Source: Alcanivorax sp. 1008 (GTDB lineage: Bacteria > Pseudomonadota > Gammaproteobacteria > Pseudomonadales > Alcanivoracaceae). From it: a stretch of 64,000 nt of DNA. The DNA lies in the NCBI RefSeq assembly GCF_020667895.1, contig NZ_JAFMPS010000002.1, forward strand, positions 387,131-451,130, read 5' to 3'. This document shows, in pieces, positions 32,518 to 41,947 of this stretch (position 1 is the first letter of the stretch; each line of letters opens with the position of its first letter). The notes beneath the pieces are model-generated. The model saw only the letters and a list, made by a program, of their open reading frames with translations. It was not told where the DNA came from and made no database searches. The position numbers were made by a program, and so were the translations under genes.

Positions 32518-34329
32518 ATGCCACAGTACAAGGCCCCCCTGCGCGATATGCGCTTCCTGATGAACGAAGTATTCGACTTTGAAAGTCACTACAAGACCCT
32601 GCCGAACGGTGGCGAAGCCACCCCGGACATGGTTGAAGCCATCATTACGGAAATGGCCAAACTGTGCGAAAACACCATCGGCCCGCTGTATCAGTCCGGC
32701 GATGAAGAGGGCTGTAAGTTTGATAATGGCAAGGTCACCACGCCAAAAGGATTCAAAGAGGCCTACAACGATTACGTTGCCGGTGGCTGGCAGGGGCTTT
32801 CCCATCCGGTGGAATACGGTGGTCAGGGGCTGCCGATGTCGCTGGGCCTGATCAAGCAGGAACTGATGGGCACCGCCAACTGGCCATTCGCCATGTATCC
32901 GGGCCTGTCTCTGGGCGCCATGAACACCATCATGATGCACGGTACCGAAGAGCAAAAGCAGGAATACCTGACTCCGCTGACCGAAGGTCGCTGGGGCGGC
33001 ACCATGTGTCTGACCGAGCCACACTGCGGCACCGATCTGGGCCAGATGAAATCAAAAGCTGAGCCCCAGGCTGACGGTAGCTACAAGATCACGGGCACCA
33101 AGATTTTCATTTCTTCCGGTGAACATGATCTGACCGAAAACATTGTCCATATCGTACTGGCACGCCTGCCGGACGCTCCCGCTGGCACTCGCGGTATCTC
33201 CCTGTTTATCGTGCCTAAATTCCTGCCGGGCAAGATCGGCGAGGATAATGGCGTTGCCTGTGGCTCCATTGAGCACAAGATGGGGATCAAATCCTCGGCC
33301 ACTTGCGTGATGAACTTCGATGGCGCCACTGGCTTTATGATCGCCGAACCGAATAAGGGCCTGGAGGCCATGTTTACCTTTATGAACTCCGCTCGTATCG
33401 GCACCGCCATGCAGGGCGTATGTCACGCCGAGCTTTCCTTCCAGGGGGCCGTCCCTTACGCCCTGGATCGTCGTTCCATGCGCGCCCTGTCCGGCAAGAA
33501 AGATCCGGACTACGTCGCTGATGCGATCGTCCATCATGGTGACGTGCGGCGCATGCTGCTGACCCAGAAAGCCATCGCTGAAGGTGGCCGGGCCATGCTG
33601 TATTACACCGCCCAGTACGCCGACAACATGATCAGTGGCATTCTCGAAAACGATATGAAGAAGTACGAGCAATGGGATGACAAGCTCGGCTTCCTGACAC
33701 CAATCCTGAAAGGCTTCCTTACCGAGATGGGTCTGGAAGCATCCAACCTGGGTATGCAGGTATTTGGCGGTCATGGTTATATTCGCGAGCACGGCATGGA
33801 ACAGATTGCCCGTGATGCGCGCATCGCCACACTGTACGAAGGCACCACCGGCATTCAGGCGCTGGATCTTCTCGGCCGTAAAGTGTTGCTGTCTAGCCGT
33901 GGCAAGTGCGTACGCGAGTTCACCCAGAAACTGGTGGCCTTTGGTACCAGCAATATGTCGAACAGTGCAATGCGTCCCTATGCCTGGAAACTGTTGAAGA
34001 TCGCCGCTCAATGGAACTACCTGACCACCCGCATCATGCTGATGGCCGCCAAGGATCGCGACATCGTCAGCACCTCCAGCAACGATTTCCTGATGTACTC
34101 CGGCTACGCCATGATGGCGTACTTCTGGGCCCTGCAGGCAGCTACTGCGCAGGACAAGCTGGATAATGGCGGCGCGGAACCGAAGGAGTTCTACCAGAGC
34201 AAACTGGCCACTGCGGAGTTCTACTTCGAACGCCTGCTGCCACGAGCCAAGGGGCATGCCGAGGGCTGTCTCAAGCCAGCCAAATCGACCATGCAGCTGG
34301 ACAAGGACCTGTTCCTTTTCGACCAGTAA
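32518..34329 (+). CDS. Long acyl-CoA dehydrogenase (FadE5/DmdC-like)
   Basis: 603 residues, longer than classical 380-residue enzymes because of an N-terminal segment and a C-terminal domain of about 125 residues. FAD-dependent oxidation of acyl-CoA to enoyl-CoA. Visible signatures: [17 protein letters not shown] and [15 protein letters not shown] in the middle beta domain, and the catalytic-base region [20 protein letters not shown] near 440. DmdC-type 3-methylmercaptopropionyl-CoA dehydrogenases share this architecture, so dimethylsulfoniopropionate metabolism is possible, but general long-chain beta-oxidation is more likely in this organism. Stands alone, divergent from the FTR1 gene by 240 bases in which a TATAAA near 32450 is a possible -10. 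Terminated by a strong hairpin. Confidence 0.92.
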   Translation: MPQYKAPLRDMRFLMNEVFDFESHYKTLPNGGEATPDMVEAIITEMAKLCENTIGPLYQSGDEEGCKFDNGKVTTPKGFKEAYNDYVAGGWQGLSHPVEYGGQGLPMSLGLIKQELMGTANWPFAMYPGLSLGAMNTIMMHGTEEQKQEYLTPLTEGRWGGTMCLTEPHCGTDLGQMKSKAEPQADGSYKITGTKIFISSGEHDLTENIVHIVLARLPDAPAGTRGISLFIVPKFLPGKIGEDNGVACGSIEHKMGIKSSATCVMNFDGATGFMIAEPNKGLEAMFTFMNSARIGTAMQGVCHAELSFQGAVPYALDRRSMRALSGKKDPDYVADAIVHHGDVRRMLLTQKAIAEGGRAMLYYTAQYADNMISGILENDMKKYEQWDDKLGFLTPILKGFLTEMGLEASNLGMQVFGGHGYIREHGMEQIARDARIATLYEGTTGIQALDLLGRKVLLSSRGKCVREFTQKLVAFGTSNMSNSAMRPYAWKLLKIAAQWNYLTTRIMLMAAKDRDIVSTSSNDFLMYSGYAMMAYFWALQAATAQDKLDNGGAEPKEFYQSKLATAEFYFERLLPRAKGHAEGCLKPAKSTMQLDKDLFLFDQ

Positions 34330-34334
34330 TGCAA

Positions 34335-34356
34335 AGCGGCCTTCGGGCCGCTTTTT
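34335..34356 (+). terminator. Rho-independent terminator of the acyl-CoA dehydrogenase gene
   Basis: AGCGGCC, tetraloop TTCG, GGCCGCT then TTTT (seven-pair perfect stem with a stable UUCG loop), starting five bases after the stop codon. Confidence 0.92.
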
Positions 34357-34385
34357 CGTTGTGCCCACCGCTTACCGCGCAGATA

Positions 34386-34414
34386 TTCTTGCCGGCAGCC
34401 CATCGCGCTATACT
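34386..34414 (+). promoter_or_regulatory. Possible promoter for the YebC-family gene
   Basis: TTCTTG (34386-34391), 17 bases, TATACT (34409-34414). The -10 is near consensus, the -35 is weak. About 50 bases before the gene start and downstream of the previous terminator. Confidence 0.45.
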
Positions 34415-34463
34415 CCCGGGCCGGAATTATCTCTATCACCCGATTCAAGCTCAGGAGGCACCG

Positions 34464-35162
34464 ATGGGCGCCCAATGGAAAGTCAAAGGCAAAACCGAGG
34501 CCGCCGCAGCCAAAGGCAGACTGTTCACCAAGCTGGCGAAGGAGATCATGGTGGCGGCCCGAAGTGGCGCTGACCCTGAGATGAACGCCCGCTTGCGAAT
34601 GGCCGTGGAGCAGGCAAAGAAGGCCTCCATGCCCCGCGACACGCTGGAGCGCGCTATCAAGAAAGGTGCCGGCCTGCTGGATGATGCTAGCCAATACGAA
34701 TTGGTGACCTATGAGGGCTTTGCCCCGCATCAAGTACCGGTAATCGTCGAATGCTTGACGGATAATAAGAACCGCACCGCCCAAAGCATCCGCGTACTGT
34801 TTCGCAAAGGCCAGCTTGGCACCTCCGGCTCGGTAGCCTGGGACTTCCAGTATCTCGGTATTATTGAAGCCAGCGCCACTACTGAGGGCGTTGACCCGGA
34901 TGAAGCGGCTATTGAAGCAGGCGCTCAGGACCTCGAGGTCGGTGACGAAGGGGTGACGTTTTACACCGAGCCAACCGATCTCGACTCTGTTAGCCGGGCA
35001 TTACCGGATCTTGGCTTCAGCGTACAGTCTGCCAAGCTAGGCTACCTACCGAAAAACCCGGTGCCACTGGAAGGTGAAGCGTTGGCAGAAGTGGAGGCAT
35101 TTCTTGAGGCCATTGATGCCGACGATGACGTGCAGAATGTGTACGTCGGCCTGTCCGGCTGA
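34464..35162 (+). CDS. YebC/PmpR-family protein (second paralogue type)
   Basis: 232 residues. ATG at 34464 has AGGAGG five bases upstream. The sequence begins [24 protein letters not shown], a variant of the family start (GHSKWA/GRKW in the usual forms), and continues with the YebC three-domain pattern: [42 protein letters not shown], and the C-terminal [11 protein letters not shown]...DDDVQNVY. Members act as transcription regulators or relieve ribosome stalling at proline stretches. The altered N-terminus marks it as the less studied paralogue. Its TGA abuts the stop of the kinase gene. Confidence 0.9.
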   Translation: MGAQWKVKGKTEAAAAKGRLFTKLAKEIMVAARSGADPEMNARLRMAVEQAKKASMPRDTLERAIKKGAGLLDDASQYELVTYEGFAPHQVPVIVECLTDNKNRTAQSIRVLFRKGQLGTSGSVAWDFQYLGIIEASATTEGVDPDEAAIEAGAQDLEVGDEGVTFYTEPTDLDSVSRALPDLGFSVQSAKLGYLPKNPVPLEGEALAEVEAFLEAIDADDDVQNVYVGLSG

Positions 35163-37523
35163 TCAGTTTATTCTGGAGGCGCTCCGCCAGCGGCTGAGCG
35201 TCTCCCCCATCAGCGCCATGGTCAATGGCTTGGCCAGATGATCGTCCATCCCTGACGCCAGACATTTCTCCCGGTGCTCCGCCAGCGCATGGGCAGTCAT
35301 AGCAATAATCGGTAATGACTGTGCGCCATTTTTCATGCGCCGGATATGTGCCGTTGTCTGGTAACCATCCATGCCGGGCATTTCGCAATCCATCAAAATC
35401 AAATCACAACAATCAGGATTTTTCTGTAAAGCAGACAACGCCTCTTCCCCAGAGCCGACAATGTGAGACGATACCTCCAGCTTGGCAAGCATGGCCCCCA
35501 CCACCATCTGGTTAACCGTATTGTCCTCCACCACCAGAACACGTAAGCCACTCAGGTCAACCTGCTGTTGCTGATGTGCGTCTGCGGCTACGTCACTTAA
35601 CGGCAACCAGATAGCAAAGCTGAACCGCGTGCCCGCGCCCGGCTTGCTATTTACTTCAATCACTCCCCCCATAAGCTCCACCAGCTGCTTGGAAATCGCC
35701 AGTCCAAGCCCGGTACCACCGTAACGTCGTGAAGTTGAACTATCGGCCTGCTGGAAAGAGCTGAACAGCTCGCTTACCTGCTCCGCCGTCATGCCTATGC
35801 CCGTATCAATAACCTCAACGCGGATACGCACCTGCCGCTCACTTTTAAGCTCACAGTTTACCGCAAGTGTGACGCTGCCCTGATGGGTAAATTTTATCGC
35901 ATTGCTAAGCAAATTCAGCAGCACCTGCTTGAGGCGCACCGGGTCACCATTAACACTTTCCGGCAGTTCAGGATCGAACTCCTTACTCATTTGCAGGCCC
36001 TTCTGCTCTGCGCTGGCGGACATAATGGTCATACAGTCCTGCAGTACCCGCGACAGGCTCATGCTACGCCGTTCCAGTTGAAGCTTTCCGGCGGCAATTT
36101 TCGAGTAATCAAGTACGTCGTTAATTATGCCCAGCAGGCTTTCACCAGCACTGCTAATGGTGCTGACGTAATTTTTCTGGCGACTATCCAGGTCAGTGTC
36201 GGCAAGCAGCTCTGTCAAAGCCAGCACCGCATTCATTGGTGTGCGTATTTCATGGCTCATACGAGCAAGAAATTCACCCTTTGCAGCACTTTCCGTTTTG
36301 GCGCGAACAATCTGCTGTTCATGCTCTAACGACTCGCGCTTGAGCTCGTTAAGTCGTGCGGCCAAGCCGAACGACAGCATCACCTGCTGCAATACGATAC
36401 CGATATGCAAACCATGCAAAGTCAACACAATCGGCAGATCCGCTACCAGCCCGTATACGTTAAACGCCAATAGCGCCATCATGGCCAGAAATGTGCCCCA
36501 GGCAAGCACGAAGATGCGCGCCTGTCCTCGGCCTTGGTACCAACTGTATATGCCCGTGCTAATTAAAATCAGCACGACAGAGAGAGCCATCACCCCCATG
36601 TAGCGGGTAACGGTGCCTGGGGGCAGCAAGATTTGTAACGCGAGCAATGCTGATGAAGCCACAACAGTGATTTTCAGTAGTCGATCAAGCCCGGTCCACT
36701 TTGCTGTTTCCAGAAAATCCCGGGCAAATAGAATGCCCGAAATCAGCGATATATAACCAATTACATAAGGAAAGCTGTCTGGCTGACGCTCGGCAAAGGG
36801 CCAATACTTCTGACTAATGCCTTGCAACGTAGAAACATAGGCAAGGCTTGCACCAACGTGTACCACGTAAAATCGATAGATACGCTCTCGGGCAAAAATC
36901 CATAGCACCAGATGGTAACAAAACAAGCCAAAGCCGATGCCGTAAAACACACCAACCAGCCAATCATTGTTGACGTGGTGTTCAAGGAAAGCATAGTGAC
37001 TGGACACAGTCATAGGTAACGACATGGAGCTGGTGGTCTTTACCCGAATCCAGTATTCGTTATCACTGCCCGGTAGCAGACGTATAGATACAGCGGGATT
37101 ACGCAAGTTGAGCGGCAGTTGACGGTCCGGTGACAAATCACCCAGTACCCAGTGGCGCGCCTCACCCATATCCGGTCCGTAAAGATCAAGATAGTCGAGT
37201 AGTGCGTAATCAATAAGCAGCAGTGCTTCCTGAACGATGGCCGAGCTGTTACGCAATTGAAAGCGGAACCAGCACGCATCGCTGCGGTAGCCAAAAGTAA
37301 TCTGGGCTTTATGCAAAGGGAGGAACTGTGCAACTTGCGCATCGGCCAGGGTGCTGTCGCCAGTCTTGTCGCACCAATACAGCACATGAGGGGCCAATAT
37401 CTCACGGTCCAGCGATGGACCTACCTCTATGGCCGCAGAAGCGAACAACGACCAACCACACAGCAGCAATAGCCAGTAGCGGTATACAGACATGGGTCGA
37501 TACTTCATCCCTGATTCCATCAT
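35163..37523 (-). CDS. Hybrid sensor histidine kinase, 7TMR-DISM type
   Basis: Up to 786 residues; the ATG at 37508 (MKYRPMSVYRYWLLLLCGW) is an alternative start just before the signal peptide. Order: periplasmic 7TMR-DISMED2 sensor (about 35-165), seven membrane helices (180-390), coiled coil, HisKA with FLARMSHEIRTPMNAVLALTELL (phospho-His near 423), HATPase with NAIKFTHQG, DTGIGM and GGTGLGLAIS, then a receiver with LILMDCEMPGMDGYQTT (phospho-Asp near 712) and the conserved Lys in HLAKPL. No HPt domain or response regulator lies nearby. The DISMED2 domain resembles carbohydrate-binding folds, so a small extracellular ligand is expected; it is unknown. Divergent from the SDR-wax synthase operon. 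Confidence 0.93.
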   Translation of the reverse strand: MMESGMKYRPMSVYRYWLLLLCGWSLFASAAIEVGPSLDREILAPHVLYWCDKTGDSTLADAQVAQFLPLHKAQITFGYRSDACWFRFQLRNSSAIVQEALLLIDYALLDYLDLYGPDMGEARHWVLGDLSPDRQLPLNLRNPAVSIRLLPGSDNEYWIRVKTTSSMSLPMTVSSHYAFLEHHVNNDWLVGVFYGIGFGLFCYHLVLWIFARERIYRFYVVHVGASLAYVSTLQGISQKYWPFAERQPDSFPYVIGYISLISGILFARDFLETAKWTGLDRLLKITVVASSALLALQILLPPGTVTRYMGVMALSVVLILISTGIYSWYQGRGQARIFVLAWGTFLAMMALLAFNVYGLVADLPIVLTLHGLHIGIVLQQVMLSFGLAARLNELKRESLEHEQQIVRAKTESAAKGEFLARMSHEIRTPMNAVLALTELLADTDLDSRQKNYVSTISSAGESLLGIINDVLDYSKIAAGKLQLERRSMSLSRVLQDCMTIMSASAEQKGLQMSKEFDPELPESVNGDPVRLKQVLLNLLSNAIKFTHQGSVTLAVNCELKSERQVRIRVEVIDTGIGMTAEQVSELFSSFQQADSSTSRRYGGTGLGLAISKQLVELMGGVIEVNSKPGAGTRFSFAIWLPLSDVAADAHQQQQVDLSGLRVLVVEDNTVNQMVVGAMLAKLEVSSHIVGSGEEALSALQKNPDCCDLILMDCEMPGMDGYQTTAHIRRMKNGAQSLPIIAMTAHALAEHREKCLASGMDDHLAKPLTMALMGETLSRWRSASRIN

Positions 37524-37571
37524 GATCTCTTGTTGTTCTCAGCAGTATCCCCTGCTGGCAGAATACCCCTA

Positions 37572-37599
37572 GCATGGGCAGACGCCAATTGGCCCATGC
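37572..37599. repeat. Inverted repeat GCATGGGC-N12-GCCCATGC
   Basis: Perfect eight-base arms with a 12-base spacer in the 145-base divergent region between the hybrid kinase and the SDR-wax ester synthase pair. The spacing is that of a dimeric regulator site. No T run follows, so it is not a good terminator. The regulator is unknown. Confidence 0.5.
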
Positions 37600-37668
37600 A
37601 GGACGTCGCCATCACGCGCCATTCCGGCTAAGCTCCATTTTTCCCACAAACAAATACTGAGCCCCAGC

Positions 37669-38478
37669 ATGCCCTATTTTTCCGGACTGAGAATACTTAT
37701 CACTGGCGCCGGCTCTGGCATCGGCGCACTGATGGCTGAAAAGCTTGCCCACGAAGGCGCCGAAGTGATCGTCACCGCACGCCGTAAAGAAGCCGCCAGC
37801 GAGGTTTGTGAAAGAATCCGCCGTCACGGTGGTACAGCACACCCCATGGTGCTGGATGTCAGCAAGCTCGGCACCTTCAATGCCTTCCGCGAGCGCCTGC
37901 ACAAGGCCCACGGGCCGGTAGATGTGCTGATCAACAATGCCGGGGTCGTGTTCGGCGGTGAGTTCGAGAAGGTCGACCTGAAGGACCACCTGAACACCTT
38001 CCAGATCAATGCCACCGGCCTGATGGCCCTGACCCACGCCTTTTTCGATGACCTTATCCAGAGTCCACGCGGCCATCTGGTCAATATCGCCAGTGCCAGC
38101 TCCTATGTTGGCCTGCCCTATGGCAGCACCTACGCGGCGAGCAAGTGGGCGGTGCTGGGCTTCTCCGAGTCCCTCAGACTGGAGCTGAAAGAGCGCGGAC
38201 TAGACAATGTCAGCGTCACCACGGTGTGCCCGAGCTATATTGATACCGGCATGTTTGACGGCGTGAAGTCACCGCTGCTATCGCCGATGCTATCGCCAGA
38301 AAAGGTCGTCCGTGCCATTCTTGATGGCATGCGCCAACGGGAGCCTCTGGTGCAGGCACCCATGATCGTCAAGCATATTGACCTGATGAAGGGCACTCTG
38401 CCGATGCCGGTTTGGGATTTCCTTGCCAAGGCTACCGGCATGTCCACATCAATGAAAAAGTGGCGCGGTAAACATTAA
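37669..38478 (+). CDS. Short-chain dehydrogenase/reductase
   Basis: 269 residues. Classical SDR: cofactor loop TGAGSGIG (14-21) with following Arg residues (TARRKEAA) that favour NADP(H), NNAG, catalytic Ser in ASASSYVG, and YAASK with the catalytic Tyr and Lys. The C-terminal 60 residues (VQAPMIVKHIDLMKGTLPMPVWDFL) resemble membrane-associated SDRs acting on lipids or fatty aldehydes. It precedes the AtfA1-like gene by 57 bases on the same strand, suggesting that it makes or consumes a fatty alcohol or aldehyde for wax ester synthesis; this is inference from position. Confidence 0.9.
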   Translation: MPYFSGLRILITGAGSGIGALMAEKLAHEGAEVIVTARRKEAASEVCERIRRHGGTAHPMVLDVSKLGTFNAFRERLHKAHGPVDVLINNAGVVFGGEFEKVDLKDHLNTFQINATGLMALTHAFFDDLIQSPRGHLVNIASASSYVGLPYGSTYAASKWAVLGFSESLRLELKERGLDNVSVTTVCPSYIDTGMFDGVKSPLLSPMLSPEKVVRAILDGMRQREPLVQAPMIVKHIDLMKGTLPMPVWDFLAKATGMSTSMKKWRGKH

Positions 38479-38535
38479 GTTTCCCACTCCAGCAGCGGTT
38501 GGCTACGGAAGACAGATATAACAGGAGAAAGTGTA

Positions 38536-39909
38536 GTGAAGGCTCTTGGCCCGGTTGATCAGTTATTCCTTTTTCTCGAACGGCGCCAACAGCCTATGCA
38601 TGTGGCCGGCCTGCAATTGTTCTCCTACCCGGAGGATGCAGGCCCCAAATACGTCAGTGAGCTGGCCGCACAGATGCGCGATTATTGCTGTCCGGTGGCG
38701 CCATTTAACCAGCGTCTGGCAAGCCGCTTTGGCCAGCCCATGTGGACCGAGGACAAACAGTTCGATATCGACGCTCACTTCCGTCACGAAGCACTACCCA
38801 AGCCAGGTCGTATTCGCGAGCTGCTTGCACTGGTATCAGCCGAGCATTCCAACCTGCTCGATCGCGAGCGGCCGCTATGGGAGGCGCATCTGATCGAGGG
38901 TATCCGCGGTCGCCGGTTTGCCATGTATACCAAGATTCATCACTCGCTGGTGGATGGCATCTCGGCCATGCGTCTTGGTATGCGCGCGCTGTCGCCAGAC
39001 CCGGAGGTTCGTGATCTGGCGCCGGTCTGGGCTACGCCGCCGCGCAAGCGTCGGCCAGGCATGCCCAGCAATCCGGTCGAAGCGGTCAGCGGCCTGGCCC
39101 AACTGACCGCCGGATTATCCAAGCAGGTGGCCACCGTTCCGGCGCTGGCTCGGGAGGTGTACAAGGTAAGCCAGAAGGCCAAGAACGATCCCGACTATGT
39201 ATCTATCTTTCAGGCGCCCCAGTGCATGCTCAATGAGCGGATTACCGGCAGCCGCCGTTTTGCTGCCCAGTCCTACTCCATGGCTCGGATCAAGAAAATC
39301 GGCAACGCATTTGGCTGCACACTTAATGACATCGTACTGGCAATCTGCGGTAGCGCCCTGCGCGACTATCTGATTTCACAAAATGCCCTGCCGAACCAAC
39401 CCTTGATTGCCATGGTGCCCGTATCACTGCGTCAGGATGACAGCGCCGAAGGAAATCAGATTGCCACTATTCTCGCCAATCTGGGCACCCATATCGCTGA
39501 CCCGGCCAATCGTCTGCGAGTCATCAAGGCGTCCGTGGAAGAGGCAAAGTGTCGCTATCGGCAAATGAGCCCGGCAGAAATCCTCAACTTTACCGCCCTG
39601 ATGCTGGCTCCGACGGGCATCAACCTGCTGACGGGTATGGCGCCAAAGCTGCAAGCATTTAACGTGATTATTTCCAACGTGCCCGGGCCGAAAGAACCAC
39701 TGTACTGGAATGGTGCAAAACTTGAAGGCATGTACCCGGTCTCCATCGCGCTGGATCGGATTGCGCTGAATATTACCCTGACCAGTTATGTGGACCAGCT
39801 TGAGTTCGGATTGATTGGCTGCCGCCGCACATTGCCATCCATGCAGCGACTGCTGGATTATCTGGAGAATGGCATTCATGAGCTCGAGGTCGCTGCCGGG
39901 ATACGCTGA
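38536..39909 (+). CDS. atfA1: Wax ester synthase/diacylglycerol acyltransferase, AtfA1-like
   Basis: 457 residues from GTG with AGGAG eight bases upstream. Transfers the acyl group of acyl-CoA to fatty alcohols or diacylglycerol, giving wax esters and triacylglycerol in cytoplasmic inclusions. The active-site motif HHSLVDG is at 135-141; PLWEAHLIEG (113-122), NDIVLAICGSALR (about 273-285) and ISNVPGPKEPLYW (about 376-388) are the other family blocks. The start MKALGPVDQLFLFLE and much of the C-terminal half match AtfA1 of Alcanivorax borkumensis nearly residue for residue in memory-based comparison, the best lineage marker in the window. Confidence 0.95.
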   Translation: MKALGPVDQLFLFLERRQQPMHVAGLQLFSYPEDAGPKYVSELAAQMRDYCCPVAPFNQRLASRFGQPMWTEDKQFDIDAHFRHEALPKPGRIRELLALVSAEHSNLLDRERPLWEAHLIEGIRGRRFAMYTKIHHSLVDGISAMRLGMRALSPDPEVRDLAPVWATPPRKRRPGMPSNPVEAVSGLAQLTAGLSKQVATVPALAREVYKVSQKAKNDPDYVSIFQAPQCMLNERITGSRRFAAQSYSMARIKKIGNAFGCTLNDIVLAICGSALRDYLISQNALPNQPLIAMVPVSLRQDDSAEGNQIATILANLGTHIADPANRLRVIKASVEEAKCRYRQMSPAEILNFTALMLAPTGINLLTGMAPKLQAFNVIISNVPGPKEPLYWNGAKLEGMYPVSIALDRIALNITLTSYVDQLEFGLIGCRRTLPSMQRLLDYLENGIHELEVAAGIR

Positions 39910-40075
39910 CTGCCACTGACTTTGCCGGGGTTGACGGGACCTTCACGGAGCCGGCAAAAAAAGTGGCGCAGGAAAAAAAACTGCCGTAGAGTCAAAGATG
40001 CTGCGGCTTGAGCAGCGGTGGTTCAGGTAGTTTCCCCCCGCGCAGTCCTCCCGTCCTGTCAGCACTAAACGTCAT

Positions 40076-40089
40076 CGATATCGATATCG
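40076..40089. promoter_or_regulatory. Perfect 14-bp palindrome in the csp leader
   Basis: CGATATCGATATCG, 22 bases upstream of the cold-shock gene ATG and just before its GAGG ribosome site. It could be a protein site or a small RNA hairpin affecting ribosome access. The 201-base gap before csp holds no other gene and is probably the promoter plus long 5' leader usual for csp genes. Confidence 0.4.
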
Positions 40090-40110
40090 GAACACTCGAG
40101 GTAAGTAACA

Positions 40111-40314
40111 ATGGCAACTGGTACTGTGAAATGGTTTAACGAATCCAAAGGGTTTGGCTTCATCACCCAGGACGAGGGCGGTGCGGACGTATTCGTACAT
40201 TTCAGCGCCATTCAGGGCAACGGCTTCAAGACTCTGGCAGAAGGGCAGCAGGTGTCATACGACATCCAGCAGGGCCCGAAAGGCCCGCAAGCCGCAAACG
40301 TCAACAAGGTCTGA
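40111..40314 (+). CDS. CspA-family cold-shock protein
   Basis: 67 residues. Single OB-fold that binds single-stranded RNA or DNA and melts RNA secondary structure. RNP1 KGFGFI and RNP2 VFVHF are intact; starts [18 protein letters not shown] and ends [10 protein letters not shown], the standard form. Several paralogues are usual in a genome, so no gene number is given. Single transcription unit ended by a bidirectional terminator. Confidence 0.97.
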   Translation: MATGTVKWFNESKGFGFITQDEGGADVFVHFSAIQGNGFKTLAEGQQVSYDIQQGPKGPQAANVNKV

Positions 40315-40329
40315 TCAACTTTGGCTGAC

Positions 40330-40360
40330 AAAAAGGCCCCGCCTCGGCGGGGCTTTTTTT
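40330..40360. terminator. Bidirectional terminator between csp and the DUF457-like gene
   Basis: AAAAAG, stem GCCCCGCC / GGCGGGGC, then TTTTTTT. T runs follow the stem on both strands, so it ends the plus-strand csp transcript and the minus-strand hydrolase transcript, whose stop is 23 bases away. Confidence 0.93.
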
Positions 40361-40382
40361 GCTGAAATTCCTGAGTCAGGGC

Positions 40383-41423
40383 TCAGTCGAATGGTTCGGT
40401 AGCAGGCATCATCGCGCGATGCAGTGGCGGTGTATTGGCATCAAATAGCCGCAAGCCCAACCACCGAAAGCCCTCGCCGATATCCACCCGCGAAGGACGG
40501 GAAACGGGCGCCATTGGCTGCACGCCTGTTGAGTCATGCCTGGCCACGGCAAAACTAAATACATAGTCCGGTTGCTGGCCCATGCGCAGATCAGTAATAC
40601 GCACTTCGCCGTCATGCTCACTCATGGCAAAGAACCCTTTGCTAAACCAGCCTATTCGGGCGGTCTCCCAGCTTCCTTGCAACGCCTCAAACCAATATAT
40701 GCGGCGGGAGAAGTACTCAAACTGTATTGGCCTGTCGCCATCCAGCAGCGAGTAGAAACCTTCCCCATAACCCTCCGGGGTAATCACTAGTACTCGCCAT
40801 ATCAAAGTATTGAACGGTGTCGGTGTAACGAGCTTCTGCCGCACTTCAACATCACTGGCTGCGATGGACTTCTCGGCCATCGCGGTCACATGCTGTTGAG
40901 CTAGCACGGTCCAGCACAGGTAGAGGGTGCTGATAATCAGGCCATTCCTGTTCGCATTCAGACCGCGCCGGCCACGCCACCTGATTGCCCAGAACAGGCC
41001 GCACAGCAATGGCACGGTGTACAGCGGGTCGATGATAAAGATGCTAGCCACACCCAGCGGAGTATCACTAAACGGTAACAGCAGCTGGGTACCATAAACG
41101 GTCATGGCATCGAGCAAAGTGTGGCTGATCAGGATCAGCCAGATGTTCAGCCACCAAATCCGGAAGCTGTCGGCCATGCCGCTCCATTTGGTACAGAACC
41201 AGGCAGCCAGCGGCGAAAACAGGGTCAACCAGAACAGGGCGTGGCTTTCGGCGCGATGAAAAGTCATGTTGCGAATCGGGTCACCATAATCAATGACCAC
41301 GTCGAGATCCGGCAAAGTGCCGAAGGCAGCACCAATCACAGCAGCCTTCCACACCGGCATCCGTCGGCCAACCACCGCCACCGATACGGCGGCACCAAGC
41401 GCCATCTGTGATACAGAATCCAT
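40383..41423 (-). CDS. Membrane metal-dependent hydrolase (DUF457/YdjM-like)
   Basis: 346 residues. Inner-membrane protein with an N-terminal GAAFGTLPDLDVV (Asp-containing motif) and HRAESHALFWL, the conserved metal-ligand residues of the YdjM/DUF457 hydrolase family, five to six helices up to about 180, and a C-terminal soluble domain (about 200-346) rich in aromatic residues. The substrate is unknown in the family; membrane lipid is a guess. Convergent with csp, 18 bases downstream of the DUF202 gene on the same strand. Confidence 0.85.
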   Translation of the reverse strand: MDSVSQMALGAAVSVAVVGRRMPVWKAAVIGAAFGTLPDLDVVIDYGDPIRNMTFHRAESHALFWLTLFSPLAAWFCTKWSGMADSFRIWWLNIWLILISHTLLDAMTVYGTQLLLPFSDTPLGVASIFIIDPLYTVPLLCGLFWAIRWRGRRGLNANRNGLIISTLYLCWTVLAQQHVTAMAEKSIAASDVEVRQKLVTPTPFNTLIWRVLVITPEGYGEGFYSLLDGDRPIQFEYFSRRIYWFEALQGSWETARIGWFSKGFFAMSEHDGEVRITDLRMGQQPDYVFSFAVARHDSTGVQPMAPVSRPSRVDIGEGFRWLGLRLFDANTPPLHRAMMPATEPFD

Positions 41424-41441
41424 TGCCCTGCCTGAGTGAGT

Positions 41442-41813
41442 TTAGAGAGCGGTAAGCAGCAGCCAGCCAGCTAACAGGGTGCCGAGCAGTGCTACTACCA
41501 GATTCACCAGCATGGCCCAGTCAGTTCGATAGCCCCGCGGAATCTCTTCAGCATTCAGGGTGCGCAACACCACCCGGTGCTGCAACGTCGATAACACCGA
41601 TACCAGTGATCCGAGCAGGATAAACAGCACCCCGAGCCATAGCGTGAAGGCTGGACTCAGACCGCCGGGACTGTTCGGCAACAAAAGCGCCACCAGCATA
41701 CCGGCCCGTTCGATAACAAAACCGAAGGCGATCAATGCCAGGCCGGTACGATTCCACGCCAGCAGAGTACGCTCCGCAGCAAAGAACACTCTAGGGTCAA
41801 ACAGGCTCGACAT
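41442..41813 (-). CDS. DUF202/YidH-like membrane protein
   Basis: 123 residues, three membrane helices. Begins with the family signature FFAAERTLLAWNRTGLALIAFGFVIER. GGAGGAAAGTGA precedes the ATG. Function unknown. Co-directional with the DUF457-like gene. Confidence 0.88.
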   Translation of the reverse strand: MSSLFDPRVFFAAERTLLAWNRTGLALIAFGFVIERAGMLVALLLPNSPGGLSPAFTLWLGVLFILLGSLVSVLSTLQHRVVLRTLNAEEIPRGYRTDWAMLVNLVVALLGTLLAGWLLLTAL

Positions 41814-41947
41814 TCACTTTCCTCCCGGTGGATTAGGGCAAGACCATATTGCTAGCCCGTCAGGCCCGGTCAATGCTACCAGACTGGTTGACGGTGCCGG
41901 CCTTATGGCCTCTACTTTCCCACCGAACCCGCCATCCGGAGGCACTT

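Noticed and set aside
33052-34368. 438-codon open frame opposite the acyl-CoA dehydrogenase
   Set aside because: Antisense shadow of a clear gene; it also runs through the UUCG-loop terminator.
39925-39960. GCCGG...CCGGC followed by As after the AtfA1-like gene
   Set aside because: The arms are short and distant and no T run follows on the plus strand, so it is not a convincing terminator.
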